Of a DNA stretch of 21,408 bases, positions 1 to 7,121 are shown piece after piece. A program made the position numbers and the translations under genes. How positions within the stretch are numbered: the stretch's first letter is position 1; the number at the start of each line of letters is the position of its first letter. This DNA comes from a virus: positions 1 to 21,408 of the IMG/VR virus record IMGVR_UViG_3300012920_000337. One strand, 5' to 3'. The notes beneath the pieces are model-generated. The model was not told the origin of the DNA. It made no database searches and worked only from the letters and a program-made list of their open reading frames with translations.

Positions 1-121
1 ATAGAGAAGCATAGTTTCCAAGACTCGTATTACCGAATCCACTTCCACTAATACCTTTTCCTTTCATTTGAACTTTGGTTAATGCTTTTTCTAATTGTTC
101 ACTATCTATTGTAAATTTCAT
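1..121 (-). CDS. N-terminal fragment of a possible DNA sliding clamp (partial)
   Basis: Only the first 40 codons are present; the gene runs off the left edge. It begins at an ATG that overlaps the stop of the previous gene (ATGA), with a GGGAG site about nine bases upstream. The protein starts MKFTIDSEQLEKALTKV, which resembles the first strand and helix of sliding clamps (MKFxI...L..AL..V, as in beta clamps; archaeal PCNA begins similarly). After that comes a Gly/Ser-rich stretch that I do not recognise. The context supports a clamp: two clamp-loader-like genes and an SSB lie just upstream in the same transcription unit, and one loader protein carries a clamp-binding motif. Forty residues are too few for a firm call, and it could be an unrelated protein. 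Confidence 0.4.
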   Translation of the reverse strand, partial: MKFTIDSEQLEKALTKVQMKGKGISGSGFGNTSLGNYASL

Positions 122-729
122 TGCAATTTCTCCCTTAGTTTGTTTATTTTTAATTGAAGTTTATTTATTTCTTTTAATGTTTCAATATTTTTATATCTCT
201 TTATAGACAAATTAAGAACATCGGGCCAAATTTTGGGATATTCTTTGTGAAGAACAATCGCTATTGTTCTTAGTTTTTCTATGTCAGTTTCTTCTATAAG
301 GTCTTTATGAGGGACATAATTAGTTTCTTCCAGTTGTTGAATAATAGGAAACGAAGTGTTAAATTCTGCTTCTTTAGGCTTATGATTATGACAATACAAT
401 TTGCCCTCATGGGAATATGCGCCATGCAAAGAACAACGAACATAATGGTCTGTTGTAGTTAATGTAGAAATACATCTTTCATCTTTTTTAGAGATATTAA
501 AAACATGATACCCGCGTCCTTGTTTTATTTGATAATCTAACGCTTGTAGAACAGGCTTCTTATTTTTTCGCCTAATATGATAATTAGATTTTTCTGAAGA
601 AAATGTGTCTTTTGCTTCGTCAATAGGGCAATTGACTTTTTTTGCATAAGTCTCAATAACACTTTGTAGATATGGGGTTTTCCCAGACTTTAGAAACTCT
701 TCATAAATTCTATAGAATAAAGTTGTCAA
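118..729 (-). CDS. Unknown protein with a Cys/His zinc-binding-like cluster
   Basis: This 203-residue protein has no family I recognise. It starts at TTG: the start overlaps the preceding stop as TTGA, and a strong GGGAGGG site sits about seven bases upstream, so TTG is the supported start. Residues 86-116 hold C86, C99, H102, C113, H114 and H116 around a short Gly-rich turn, which looks like a small zinc-binding knuckle. The N-terminal half is rich in Lys and Arg, which fits nucleic-acid contact. Residues 150-203 are predicted to be helical, ending in a Lys/Leu-rich amphipathic segment that could form a coiled coil. It lies between the RecA-like ATPase and the possible clamp, so a replication or recombination accessory role is plausible, but this is inferred from position only. 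Confidence 0.75.
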   Translation of the reverse strand: MTTLFYRIYEEFLKSGKTPYLQSVIETYAKKVNCPIDEAKDTFSSEKSNYHIRRKNKKPVLQALDYQIKQGRGYHVFNISKKDERCISTLTTTDHYVRCSLHGAYSHEGKLYCHNHKPKEAEFNTSFPIIQQLEETNYVPHKDLIEETDIEKLRTIAIVLHKEYPKIWPDVLNLSIKRYKNIETLKEINKLQLKINKLREKLQ

Positions 730-1544
730 ATCTTACCCTCCCGCATTTCAGGAATACCGTCCCAAGAAACATTTCCGCCACCAACGGTTAATGATTCCCA
801 AGACTTTCCAACAAGCGATGTATTGGTTTTACTGCTGAGTAATTCAGCCTTATACACAACATCGTTCTTTTTGCGGGTTCGTCGGGTTGAAATAATTTGA
901 TGGAGGTAATCTCCCCAGTTATGCCAGTTTGGTTTAGAACCAATAACTTCTCCTGTTGCGCCATAATCAGCCTTTGAGTGGGTGATGTAGATTTGGTCGC
1001 AGTTAAGATTCTTACACATCATCAAAAGAGAATAAAAGGGGGCGTTTCGCTTTCCCCATTCAAACTTCATCTTTTGTGGCTTTCCAATCTTTGAAGACCC
1101 AGTTACATGCAAAGTGCAACAATCAAGCCATTTATCCACACCATCAAAAACGAATAGAACATTTTCGCCCTCTTCAATCTTTGATTTAACATACAAAACA
1201 AAGTCTTCGGAATTTGCTTCCGACCTTTGAATATCCAATTCACCATTTTTGTTTCGCACTTCAGGATTCCAAAGTGTAATCCTATCGGTCATTTCGTGAT
1301 TTTGTCGCCATGTTGGTTCACAACCATCATCCCAGTCAAGAACATAAATTTGCTTATCTGGGAAATCAAGAGCCAAACCGCTTTTAACAGTCTTTGGTTC
1401 TCCCCAAATACCACAAATAAGACGATTGTTTCTAGCCAATCTTCCTTCTGTTTGTTTTGCTAACTTATCCTTGAATGCGAGGACTCTTGCATTGTTCACC
1501 ATTCCTTCATCAACTTCAATCTTTTTTCCACTAGTTAATCCCAT
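726..1544 (-). CDS. RecA-fold ATPase, Sak4/RadA-like (AAA_24 type)
   Basis: A 272-residue single-domain P-loop ATPase resembling the short RecA-family recombinases of viruses (Sak4-like, AAA_24). The Walker A site is GEPKTVKS at 48-55, the hydrophobic Walker B strand with a terminal Asp is at 128-134 (NVLFVFD), and a conserved-looking THSK motif lies at 188-191. Proteins of this type act with single-strand-binding protein in annealing or strand exchange, and the SSB gene lies just upstream here. The glycine normally preceding the Walker A lysine is valine (V53), which is unusual. There are no N-terminal DNA-binding repeats as in full RadA. The ATG start has a GGTGA site about seven bases upstream. 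The C-terminus overlaps the next gene by four bases. The RecA-like fold is clear, but the exact activity is inferred. Confidence 0.75.
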   Translation of the reverse strand: MGLTSGKKIEVDEGMVNNARVLAFKDKLAKQTEGRLARNNRLICGIWGEPKTVKSGLALDFPDKQIYVLDWDDGCEPTWRQNHEMTDRITLWNPEVRNKNGELDIQRSEANSEDFVLYVKSKIEEGENVLFVFDGVDKWLDCCTLHVTGSSKIGKPQKMKFEWGKRNAPFYSLLMMCKNLNCDQIYITHSKADYGATGEVIGSKPNWHNWGDYLHQIISTRRTRKKNDVVYKAELLSSKTNTSLVGKSWESLTVGGGNVSWDGIPEMREGKI

Positions 1545-1548
1545 ATTA

Positions 1549-1800
1549 TCACCAAATTAAATCTTCTTCTTCAATTTCAATTTCTTCTCCCCTTAGACGA
1601 GTCCATGATTTAATCAAATCATGTAATTCTTCTAAAGAAGAACAGACATATCGGGCTTCTTTCGTTCCAATGTGAAGTTTAACCCAATAGGTTCCTGTCT
1701 CATTTTCGTTTTCTTTCCAAGTAATAAAATCAACATTGAATAAATCAATCATATAACTATTACTTTTAATTAAATATCTTTTATTGTATAAATTTTCCAT
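1549..1800 (-). CDS. Unknown small acidic protein
   Basis: This 83-residue protein is not recognised. I place the start at the ATG at 1800 because GGGGGT sits seven bases upstream; an upstream in-frame extension to 1857 would run through a hairpin and lacks an SD. The protein is compact, with alternating strands (around residues 8-35 and 38-52), a helix near 53-68 and a very acidic tail (EEIEIEEED). Such a tail could mimic nucleic acid or bind a basic partner. It sits between SSB and the RecA-like ATPase, so a recombination accessory role is possible. The 84-base leader upstream contains two small hairpins, which sets this gene apart from its tightly packed neighbours. Confidence 0.65.
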   Translation of the reverse strand: MENLYNKRYLIKSNSYMIDLFNVDFITWKENENETGTYWVKLHIGTKEARYVCSSLEELHDLIKSWTRLRGEEIEIEEEDLIW

Positions 1801-1819
1801 AATTTTACCCCCATAAGGG

Positions 1820-1836
1820 AGAGGCTTCGCACCTCT
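1820..1836 (-). promoter_or_regulatory. Small hairpin in the leader of the 83-residue gene
   Basis: A 5-bp inverted repeat (AGAGG/CCTCT) with a 7-base loop lies 20 bases upstream of the start codon, just before the GGGGG SD. It could modulate ribosome access. It is short and AT-flanked, so chance is possible. Confidence 0.25.
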
Positions 1837-1869
1837 TTTGGCCGTCATTGTCGCCAACGACTACACAAA

Positions 1870-1884
1870 TTGAGTAAAACTCAA
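1870..1884 (-). terminator. Weak hairpin directly after the SSB stop codon
   Basis: On the minus strand TTGAG-TTTTA-CTCAA follows the TGA stop of the SSB gene immediately. The 5-bp stem has an AT-rich loop and no following T-run, so it is a poor intrinsic terminator. It may instead be an mRNA 3'-end or processing element in one of the few real gaps in this gene array. Confidence 0.25.
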
Positions 1885-3090
1885 TCAAAACCAGTCAAAG
1901 TCTTCCTCAACAGGTTGTGCGACTTCAATAGCAGAACCATGACGAATCACACAATATAGACCTGCTACATTGATTGTGATTGGTTCAACACCTTCATCAG
2001 TTGTTCGTTGGCTTGTTCGGCCAATAACGATAACAGACGAACCAATGCCGAAATCAAGAGTCAGATGCTCAGGAATCCAGCAAGTAGTGATTGCATCATC
2101 ATCATAAGAGATTTCAGCATTCAAATCCGTTAGGTTAATGATTCGGTTTCCGTTCTTTGTTGGAGTCATGTTCATATTGCACACTGTTCCATCAGTAATG
2201 ACGAAACGCTCTTTTGAAGCAAGTTGCTGTAGTTCAATGTGCGCCCTTTCCAATTCAACAAGCGGATAAAGATGCTTGTCAAAGTTGTTTCGCAGACAAT
2301 CTTCAAAGTCAAAAGAAGACATATCACGATACAAATCGTTTTCCTTATCCATTTCAGCATTCATGGTAAGACTGCTAAAAGTCAAATCTTTTGCACCATA
2401 AAGAGAAGTTTCATCACTTGAAAGAACACAAAGGAAATGACACCATTCAAAGGTGTTTGGTGAGAAATCAACCCCTCCTTGGTTCTTGTAAGAAAAGAAG
2501 TATGGCTTCATTTCACCATTCCCGATTTGACCAAAGAAAATACCAGTTCGTCGGAACTGTTCCTTTGGAAGCGGCTTACCGAAAAATTCGTTCTTGCCTC
2601 CATTCATGTAAGTTTCTGTTGAATCAAGAGGAATATAGATTCGTCCATCTTCAAGAATTTCTGCACCATCTGGCAGACTTGAAACAATCTTTTCTTCATA
2701 GGTTCCCTTGTGGAATCGGGAAACTGTGAATTTGCCGAGAGCATTTTCAATTGCTACTGCAACAATACCCTTTTCAAGAGCATTATCCGAATCACGCATA
2801 AATTCTTCCTTTGCTTGGTTTCGGTTCCAACTCATCATATCTCTTGGCGCATCAAGAGAAACAAAGAACCCAAAAGCACTCTTATAGAAAGAATCATTTG
2901 ACTTTTCTTCATTACCAGACTTCTGCGCTCGTCGGGTATTTGCGACAAAGTTTCTCCAAAGACCCAATGCAATTGGGTTAGAAGTTTCAATGCCGTTTTC
3001 GGAACAAATCTCTTCCAATTTGTTCGTCGCTTCTTCAACGCTCAAGCCGATGACTTTTGCGCCTTCTTCAATTTGGTTTTTCATATCCAT
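1885..3090 (-). CDS. Single-stranded-DNA-binding protein, OB-fold, acidic C-terminal tail
   Basis: A 401-residue protein that I read as the viral SSB. I set the start at the ATG at 3090 because AGGTGA lies seven bases upstream; an in-frame extension to 3141 has no SD and would overlap the RFC gene. The C-terminal 110 residues have the strand pattern of an OB-fold (a conserved-looking run ending SSVIVIGRTSQR and ITINVAGLYCVIR). The protein ends in an acidic, aromatic tail (VEEDFDWF), as SSB proteins do to recruit partners. The N-terminal 70 residues are helical. The neighbours fit: RFC small subunit 26 bases upstream and a RecA/Sak4-like ATPase downstream. The family link rests on fold pattern, tail and context rather than on a signature motif, so another OB-fold or RPA-like role is possible. 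Confidence 0.6.
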   Translation of the reverse strand: MDMKNQIEEGAKVIGLSVEEATNKLEEICSENGIETSNPIALGLWRNFVANTRRAQKSGNEEKSNDSFYKSAFGFFVSLDAPRDMMSWNRNQAKEEFMRDSDNALEKGIVAVAIENALGKFTVSRFHKGTYEEKIVSSLPDGAEILEDGRIYIPLDSTETYMNGGKNEFFGKPLPKEQFRRTGIFFGQIGNGEMKPYFFSYKNQGGVDFSPNTFEWCHFLCVLSSDETSLYGAKDLTFSSLTMNAEMDKENDLYRDMSSFDFEDCLRNNFDKHLYPLVELERAHIELQQLASKERFVITDGTVCNMNMTPTKNGNRIINLTDLNAEISYDDDAITTCWIPEHLTLDFGIGSSVIVIGRTSQRTTDEGVEPITINVAGLYCVIRHGSAIEVAQPVEEDFDWF

Positions 3091-3116
3091 TTTTTTCACC
3101 TTTTGTTTTTTTGTTT

Positions 3117-4028
3117 TTATAGTAATTGACCCATCATCCATGATACTAACACTTTCGGGGTCATTGTGTTAGAACGCCATTCACTTTCGCCTAATGTCCG
3201 TAGGAATTTAAATTTTATTGCTGAATCCAGATTCTCTGCATTAATAACTGCGTCATGCAAACCAATACAAATATCTCTTACTGACTTACCATCATACAAG
3301 AAATCGTGGGCTTTGCTGAGAGCATTTGCATTTTTATTTGTAATTAAAATTAACAATTCGTTATATTCAGTCAAACCGATTTCAAGTTGTTTTGAAAGAG
3401 GGGAATTGCTCGCCTTAGCCGCTTGCAGTTCGGTTATCCCTCGTCTTAAATCTCCATGAAGAGAGTATATAAAGGGCTTCATTTCATCTGCGGTAAATCG
3501 GGTTATTTCTTCACGCTTGAGTATTGATTGTAATACATCAAGCATGACCTCATTAGATAGAGGTTTGAAATGATAATTTGCACATCTGCTTTGAAGAGCA
3601 AAGATAATTTTGTTTCTATCATTACAAGTAATAATGAAACGAATATTACTTGCATATCGCTCCATAATCCGCTTCAAGGCATTTTGAGCATCAGTAGTCA
3701 TACCATCCATTTCATCAAGAAGAATCATCCTAAATGGAACATCACCAATAGTTCCACTTTGGGCATAATTCTTAATAGTTGTTCGCACAGTTTCTAAACG
3801 CCTATCATCGGAAGCATTGACTTCAATAAAATTATCATTGAAGTTTTCTCCCAATACTTCTCTTGCTATAACCATTCCTGCTCCTGTTTTACCAGTTCCG
3901 GGATTTCCGTATAATAGAAGATTAGGGACATCTTTTTCTTCAATCCAACTTCTAGCATCCATTACAAAATGTTCTTGTCCTTTAATTTCTTTAATTGTTT
4001 TCGGTCTATATTTTTCTGTCCATAGCAT
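3117..4028 (-). CDS. rfcS: Replication factor C small subunit (clamp loader ATPase)
   Basis: A 303-residue AAA+ ATPase that opens the sliding clamp and loads it on primer ends. The start MLWTEKYRPKT is typical of RFC small subunits. It is chosen over two upstream in-frame ATGs because GGAGG lies exactly seven bases before it. Walker A is GNPGTGKT, Walker B is MILLDEMD (the usual DEAD-like box is DEMD here), sensor 1 is IITCND, and the SRC motif appears as LQSRC. A collar-like helical C-terminus follows. The length is slightly below the usual 315-330. The gene overlaps the small winged-helix-like gene before it, and SSB follows after 26 bases. The RFC-large-like ATPase two genes upstream would complete the loader. 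Identification is secure. Confidence 0.95.
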   Translation of the reverse strand: MLWTEKYRPKTIKEIKGQEHFVMDARSWIEEKDVPNLLLYGNPGTGKTGAGMVIAREVLGENFNDNFIEVNASDDRRLETVRTTIKNYAQSGTIGDVPFRMILLDEMDGMTTDAQNALKRIMERYASNIRFIITCNDRNKIIFALQSRCANYHFKPLSNEVMLDVLQSILKREEITRFTADEMKPFIYSLHGDLRRGITELQAAKASNSPLSKQLEIGLTEYNELLILITNKNANALSKAHDFLYDGKSVRDICIGLHDAVINAENLDSAIKFKFLRTLGESEWRSNTMTPKVLVSWMMGQLL

Positions 4029-4030
4029 TT

Positions 4031-4291
4031 TCATTCCTCCTTTAATTTCCATAGAGCAGGGTGCTGTTTCTTATCATTCACTCTAATACAACCATATTTA
4101 CCATTAGCCAACATACCAACTAATACAGTATAATTAGGTATAACTACTCTTTTTTTAGTTCTATGAGGCCTATTAGACCCACTGTTCTCAAAAGAAGGAA
4201 GGTCAATAATTGCATCATGAATCTGTCTTGATGACATAATTTTTCCTCCTTCTAATACTTTGTGAATTAACCTTTTATATTGTTTTCTCAT
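4031..4291 (-). CDS. Small basic winged-helix-like protein
   Basis: An 86-residue basic protein. Residues 15-32 (GGKIMSSRQIHDAIIDL) look like the first two helices of a winged-helix fold. Residues 53-66 (NYTVLVGMLANGKY) look like the recognition helix, and 67-82 like the wing. It probably binds DNA, but the family is not recognised. It sits between the two clamp-loader genes and is coupled to both: its ATG overlaps the previous stop, with GGAGG seven bases before. Its own last codons (AAG GAG GAA TGA) contain the SD of the RFC small-subunit gene, giving the KEE C-terminus. It may be a replication accessory factor, or a regulator of the cluster. Confidence 0.6.
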   Translation of the reverse strand: MRKQYKRLIHKVLEGGKIMSSRQIHDAIIDLPSFENSGSNRPHRTKKRVVIPNYTVLVGMLANGKYGCIRVNDKKQHPALWKLKEE

Positions 4292-5130
4292 ATATATTCC
4301 TCCAATGTTTGTTGTTGAACCTCAATTGGGTCTGTTTTCTTTCTTTTTCTCTTTTCACCGATTTTAAGAAGTCGGCATTCTGCGTGTGTCAATTTTTTCT
4401 TTGCCCATTCTTTAAATTCTGGGTCTTTTAATAACTGATTCAATATAACAGGATTTTTGACACCTAACTTGCGAGAAAGAAATGGTATTTTAGAATACTG
4501 TCTCCTTCTCGGCATATTTAACCGACCTACCATGTTTCCTTGATGTGAATACGCCAGCATTTCATAGAAGTATCGCTGACTCCAACGCCTTTTGACTACA
4601 CCATCAACAAAAATTAGCCTGTTTGGGTGCATATTTTCCGCCAACCAAGATAGAATCTGCGTATCGGCTGGTTTATTGAACAAAAGCAAGTCTTTAATCA
4701 AATCACGATTACTCTCCTTCAAATATTCATAACAAAGAGAATAAGTGTCCCTTTCGTAAGAGAAGGGAGGCTCTGAATGTGGAGCCATAGTTTGCACTTG
4801 ATTACGAAGAAAGTTGTTGCTTCCTGCTCTTTTGATTTTACACATCGCTATGATATTTTTCGGCACAGATTTTTGGTCAATAGAAGTTAAAACTATTTGA
4901 CCTCTGTATCTGCGAAGAATATCAAGAATTGCTTCTTTATCAGGTTTGTAATGAACATCTTCAATGATGATGCCCCTTTCAATCGGAAAGGAACCTACAT
5001 CAAAGTCAATATCATTTGCATACATCACGATAGGGTCATTTACAAAAGTCTTTGCTTTTGTTGATTTACCTGTTCCGTGTTTTCCTGTAAGTAGTATTGG
5101 TCTTTCTTTATTGTAATTGGTTAATCCCAT
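4288..5130 (-). CDS. P-loop ATPase with C-terminal PIP box; minimal RFC large-subunit-like
   Basis: A 280-residue AAA+-like protein. Walker A is GKHGTGKST at 16-24, Walker B is GIIIEDVH at 53-60, and a sensor-1-like strand is IVLTSID at 79-85. The C-terminal region is basic (EKRKRKK at 259-265). The last residues, QQTLEEYI at 273-280, fit a PCNA-interacting peptide (Q-x-x-L-x-x-Y-[hydrophobic]). Archaeal RFC large subunits have the same arrangement: AAA+ core, basic linker and terminal PIP box. They are about 400-500 residues, so this would be a reduced version. The RFC small-subunit gene two positions downstream supports a two-gene clamp loader. It ends by overlapping the next gene, and part of LEE is also the SD of that gene, so those codons have two jobs. 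An alternative is a helicase-loader-type ATPase. Confidence 0.6.
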   Translation of the reverse strand: MGLTNYNKERPILLTGKHGTGKSTKAKTFVNDPIVMYANDIDFDVGSFPIERGIIIEDVHYKPDKEAILDILRRYRGQIVLTSIDQKSVPKNIIAMCKIKRAGSNNFLRNQVQTMAPHSEPPFSYERDTYSLCYEYLKESNRDLIKDLLLFNKPADTQILSWLAENMHPNRLIFVDGVVKRRWSQRYFYEMLAYSHQGNMVGRLNMPRRRQYSKIPFLSRKLGVKNPVILNQLLKDPEFKEWAKKKLTHAECRLLKIGEKRKRKKTDPIEVQQQTLEEYI

Positions 5131-5525
5131 TAAATTACCCCTTTTAATTCAAATATTCTTTCTAATCCTTCTGCATTACGGTGTTCTCCATGAGAAACCA
5201 AATGCACTACTTCCCTAAATACTGTCCATTCGTCTTTTGCATCTGGAAGATTCGGTGTCATTTCAACTATCTTGTATAGATTCTTTATCCCACCTATTTT
5301 AAGAATAGGTCTTGGTCGTGTTTTACTTTCCTTTTCTTTGTAAGAAGAGGTAATTTCATGTTGTAATAGGCTTCTCTTAACACCGAGTAGGAACTTTTCA
5401 TCTGCTCTTAGAGATAAACTCAATCTGACAATATATCCCATTTTAGAGGCAGAACTTCTTTCTAAAATAAAATCCATTTTAGAAAGACCAAGAAGAATAC
5501 CAATGAGCATATCTTTACTATACAT
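5130..5525 (-). CDS. LAGLIDADG-like protein (degenerate single-motif homing endonuclease fold)
   Basis: A 131-residue protein with the layout of a single-motif LAGLIDADG protein. A first helix (GILLGLSKMDFIL, residues 9-21) sits where LAGLIDADG lies. It is followed by the strands YIVRLSLSLRADEKFLLGV, a KESKTRPRPILKIGG segment and a helical C-terminus. Asp18 occupies the place of the metal-binding acid, but the preceding Asp is replaced by Lys and the last Gly by Phe, so nuclease activity is doubtful. It is not inserted in an intron or intein. It is co-translated with replication genes, with an 8-base overlap and an AAGGAG site nine bases before the ATG. A domesticated DNA-binding role is an alternative to homing. 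Fold assignment is moderate. Confidence 0.55.
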   Translation of the reverse strand: MYSKDMLIGILLGLSKMDFILERSSASKMGYIVRLSLSLRADEKFLLGVKRSLLQHEITSSYKEKESKTRPRPILKIGGIKNLYKIVEMTPNLPDAKDEWTVFREVVHLVSHGEHRNAEGLERIFELKGVI

Positions 5526-5892
5526 GAGAAACGCTCCTTGTTATTCCTTGAAAGTCTGCTTTGTATCTTAGATATTTTAATCCATCTAATATCGTTTCTT
5601 CAACTAGAGTTAAAATTTCTTTTTCAACCTCAACAGAAGAAGCATAAATAACATTTAGGCTTGTTCCTTGGAATGTTCCATGAAGAACCGCAGTTTCTTC
5701 AGAGATTGGGTCAAACAACAATATTGCCTCTCCATGTTGTGAGGTTGTCAATTGAGATGAAATCATAACAATTAACCCTTTAGTTAAAAGAGAGGCTTCT
5801 TCATCTTTCAAATCTCCATATACAAGAAAATTAAGATTAAACACATGGTCATATTTATTAACCAGTTCTTGCAACACTGGGTCATTGACCAT
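5518..5892 (-). CDS. Unknown protein between the histone-fold and LAGLIDADG-like genes
   Basis: A 124-residue protein that I do not recognise. I prefer the ATG at 5892: a GAGTGA site lies about seven bases upstream and the start follows the previous stop by one base. An in-frame ATG at 5907 lies inside the preceding gene without a good SD. Predicted structure is mixed: helix (4-20), strands rich in Ile/Leu/Val (LIVMISSQL, EAILLFDP, TAVLHGTF, SLNVIYAS), then a helix (EKEILTLVEETILDGLKYL). This alternation suggests a compact alpha/beta domain. There are no obvious catalytic motifs, cysteines or membrane segments. Its position in the replication block is the only functional hint. Confidence 0.7.
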   Translation of the reverse strand: MVNDPVLQELVNKYDHVFNLNFLVYGDLKDEEASLLTKGLIVMISSQLTTSQHGEAILLFDPISEETAVLHGTFQGTSLNVIYASSVEVEKEILTLVEETILDGLKYLRYKADFQGITRSVSHV

Positions 5893-5893
5893 T

Positions 5894-6340
5894 TTATTCA
5901 CTCTCATTCATGTATTCTTTGTTTTCAGGCCAATAACCATTAGGTGCGGTATTTGTCTCAAGCCAAAAGAAGTGTGCGGCAGTAAGGCGAGAGTGTCCCA
6001 TCATTAAAGCATTTTCCTCAGCGTTGCTAACCATATTAGATATAGCCGTTTCAACCCATTCACTAATAAAATACTTTGCATCATTAGATACAGTTAAATC
6101 AGTTGTGTCTTTAATAAGTTGAGTCACATTTATTTTAGTTGTTCGTGGAATTGGTTTTGGTTTTGGCTTCTCTGGAACAATAACCTTTCCATCTAAAATA
6201 TAAGGACAGTATTTCTGCTCAACAATCTTTGGTCTGCCTTGTTCATGCAGAATGTTCTTCAAGTGAGCCATACCGTCTTCAATTTTCAAACAACGGTAAG
6301 TTGTTGTCCCAATAATTGTCATATCTCCCTGTTGAATCAT
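5894..6340 (-). CDS. Histone-fold protein with an N-terminal extension
   Basis: A 148-residue protein whose residues 70-129 match the archaeal histone pattern. A short helix (VTQLIKDTTDL) is followed by the VSNDA turn, a long helix (residues 85-113, with the spacing E..E..A typical of histones), then a G-H-S-R-L-T loop and a final helix. The loop and last helix parallel the GRKTVKAEDI segment of archaeal histones. A Pro/Lys-rich linker (57-66) joins this to an N-terminal domain of about 56 residues, probably beta-rich, of unknown function. Archaeal histones are normally about 67 residues with no such extension. Likely roles are packaging viral DNA or competing with host chromatin. The start at 6340 has AGGTG eight bases upstream and an ATGA overlap. 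An alternative is a TAF/CBF-like histone-fold regulator. Confidence 0.6.
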   Translation of the reverse strand: MIQQGDMTIIGTTTYRCLKIEDGMAHLKNILHEQGRPKIVEQKYCPYILDGKVIVPEKPKPKPIPRTTKINVTQLIKDTTDLTVSNDAKYFISEWVETAISNMVSNAEENALMMGHSRLTAAHFFWLETNTAPNGYWPENKEYMNESE

Positions 6341-6702
6341 TCTTCCATCACCTGCCGCAAAATTGCTTCAATCACGGGAAGGTCAGCCTTACCGCTATCA
6401 AACATATTAAGACATAACAAAATCAATTGTTTATACCTCTGTTCATTTTCAGGTTTTATGTTTTTGATACCAATCCACTCTGCTATCTTGCGTTGATTCT
6501 TTCTAGGCTCAATAGGCTCTCCCATCAATTGCGACCTTCGCTCATACAAATGAATGAGTATTTTACTGTCCCATTTAATTCTTCTAGAAATAGTAGATAG
6601 ATGATTATTTACCTGTTTCAAACTCATGTCTGTAATTTTTCTAACTTTACCCGTTTGGTCTGCAATATGGTTTGCTCTTGCTTTTGCATCTGATTTACTC
6701 AT
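6337..6702 (-). CDS. Unknown basic helical protein
   Basis: A 121-residue Lys/Arg-rich protein, mostly helical by composition. Residues 1-50 are strongly basic (MSKSDAKARANHIADQ, then SLKQVNNHLSTISRRIKW), suggesting nucleic-acid binding. I do not recognise the family. It is embedded in a chain of ATGA-overlapping genes: its start has AGGTG eight bases upstream inside the previous gene's Glu codons, and its own end (GTG ATG GAA GAA TGA) supplies the SD of the histone-fold gene, yielding the MEE C-terminus. Tight coupling to the histone-fold gene suggests a shared role, but nothing in the sequence proves it. Confidence 0.7.
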   Translation of the reverse strand: MSKSDAKARANHIADQTGKVRKITDMSLKQVNNHLSTISRRIKWDSKILIHLYERRSQLMGEPIEPRKNQRKIAEWIGIKNIKPENEQRYKQLILLCLNMFDSGKADLPVIEAILRQVMEE

Positions 6703-7121
6703 TCTTCTTCACCTCTTCTAATAGGCCACCCGTCTGGACGGAAATGTTTTAACATAAGACGAATAAATTTTTGAGTCTTTTCAAAATTCATTCTCCGAGA
6801 GAAAACGATTTCCGAAATCATTTGAAGCACATCTGGGAATTTTTCCCCATAGTTTTTCCAAAAAATAGAATTGTTAATGTTTTCCTCAAGTTCTTCAAAC
6901 CTTTGGTTTTCATATTCCCGCTTAAACTCACGCCAAGAAAGAAAAAGACCTTTATCCATGCGAAGAATAAAGTCTTCTAATTCGTATTCTCTCCAACCAT
7001 TAGTGGTTGATTTTCCTTTCCAAAGTTGGCGAGGGTGAGTGTTTTTGAAACGAGGCCATTTCTTTCGCAAGTCTGCAAGAATTTGTTCTTGTTCTTCATC
7101 AGTTAATTTATCCCATTTCAT
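6699..7121 (-). CDS. Unknown charged helical protein
   Basis: A 140-residue protein rich in Trp, Arg, Lys and Glu, probably all helical; no family recognised. The first 30 residues (MKWDKLTDEEQEQILADL) look like an amphipathic helix. The middle carries ELEENINNSIFW and the C-terminus is basic before the terminal GEEE. The start overlaps the end of the ligase gene (ATGA), with GGAGAGATTGGA upstream as SD. The last codons (GGT GAA GAA GAA TGA) are the SD for the next gene, which explains the Glu tail. Position next to DNA ligase suggests a DNA-transaction accessory, which is inference only. Confidence 0.7.
   Translation of the reverse strand: MKWDKLTDEEQEQILADLRKKWPRFKNTHPRQLWKGKSTTNGWREYELEDFILRMDKGLFLSWREFKREYENQRFEELEENINNSIFWKNYGEKFPDVLQMISEIVFSRRMNFEKTQKFIRLMLKHFRPDGWPIRRGEEE

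Noticed and set aside
2391-2729. Plus-strand open frame of 112 codons, and other plus-strand frames across the window
   Set aside because: They lie opposite well-supported minus-strand genes, lack SDs and have biased, low-complexity translations; they are shadows.
3091-3141. In-frame extension of the SSB gene upstream to 3141
   Set aside because: It would overlap the RFC gene and is poly-Lys-rich; the ATG at 3090 has an SD at proper distance.
5130-5525. Active homing endonuclease disrupting a host gene
   Set aside because: Flanking genes are intact and coupled by overlaps, and the catalytic motif is degenerate.
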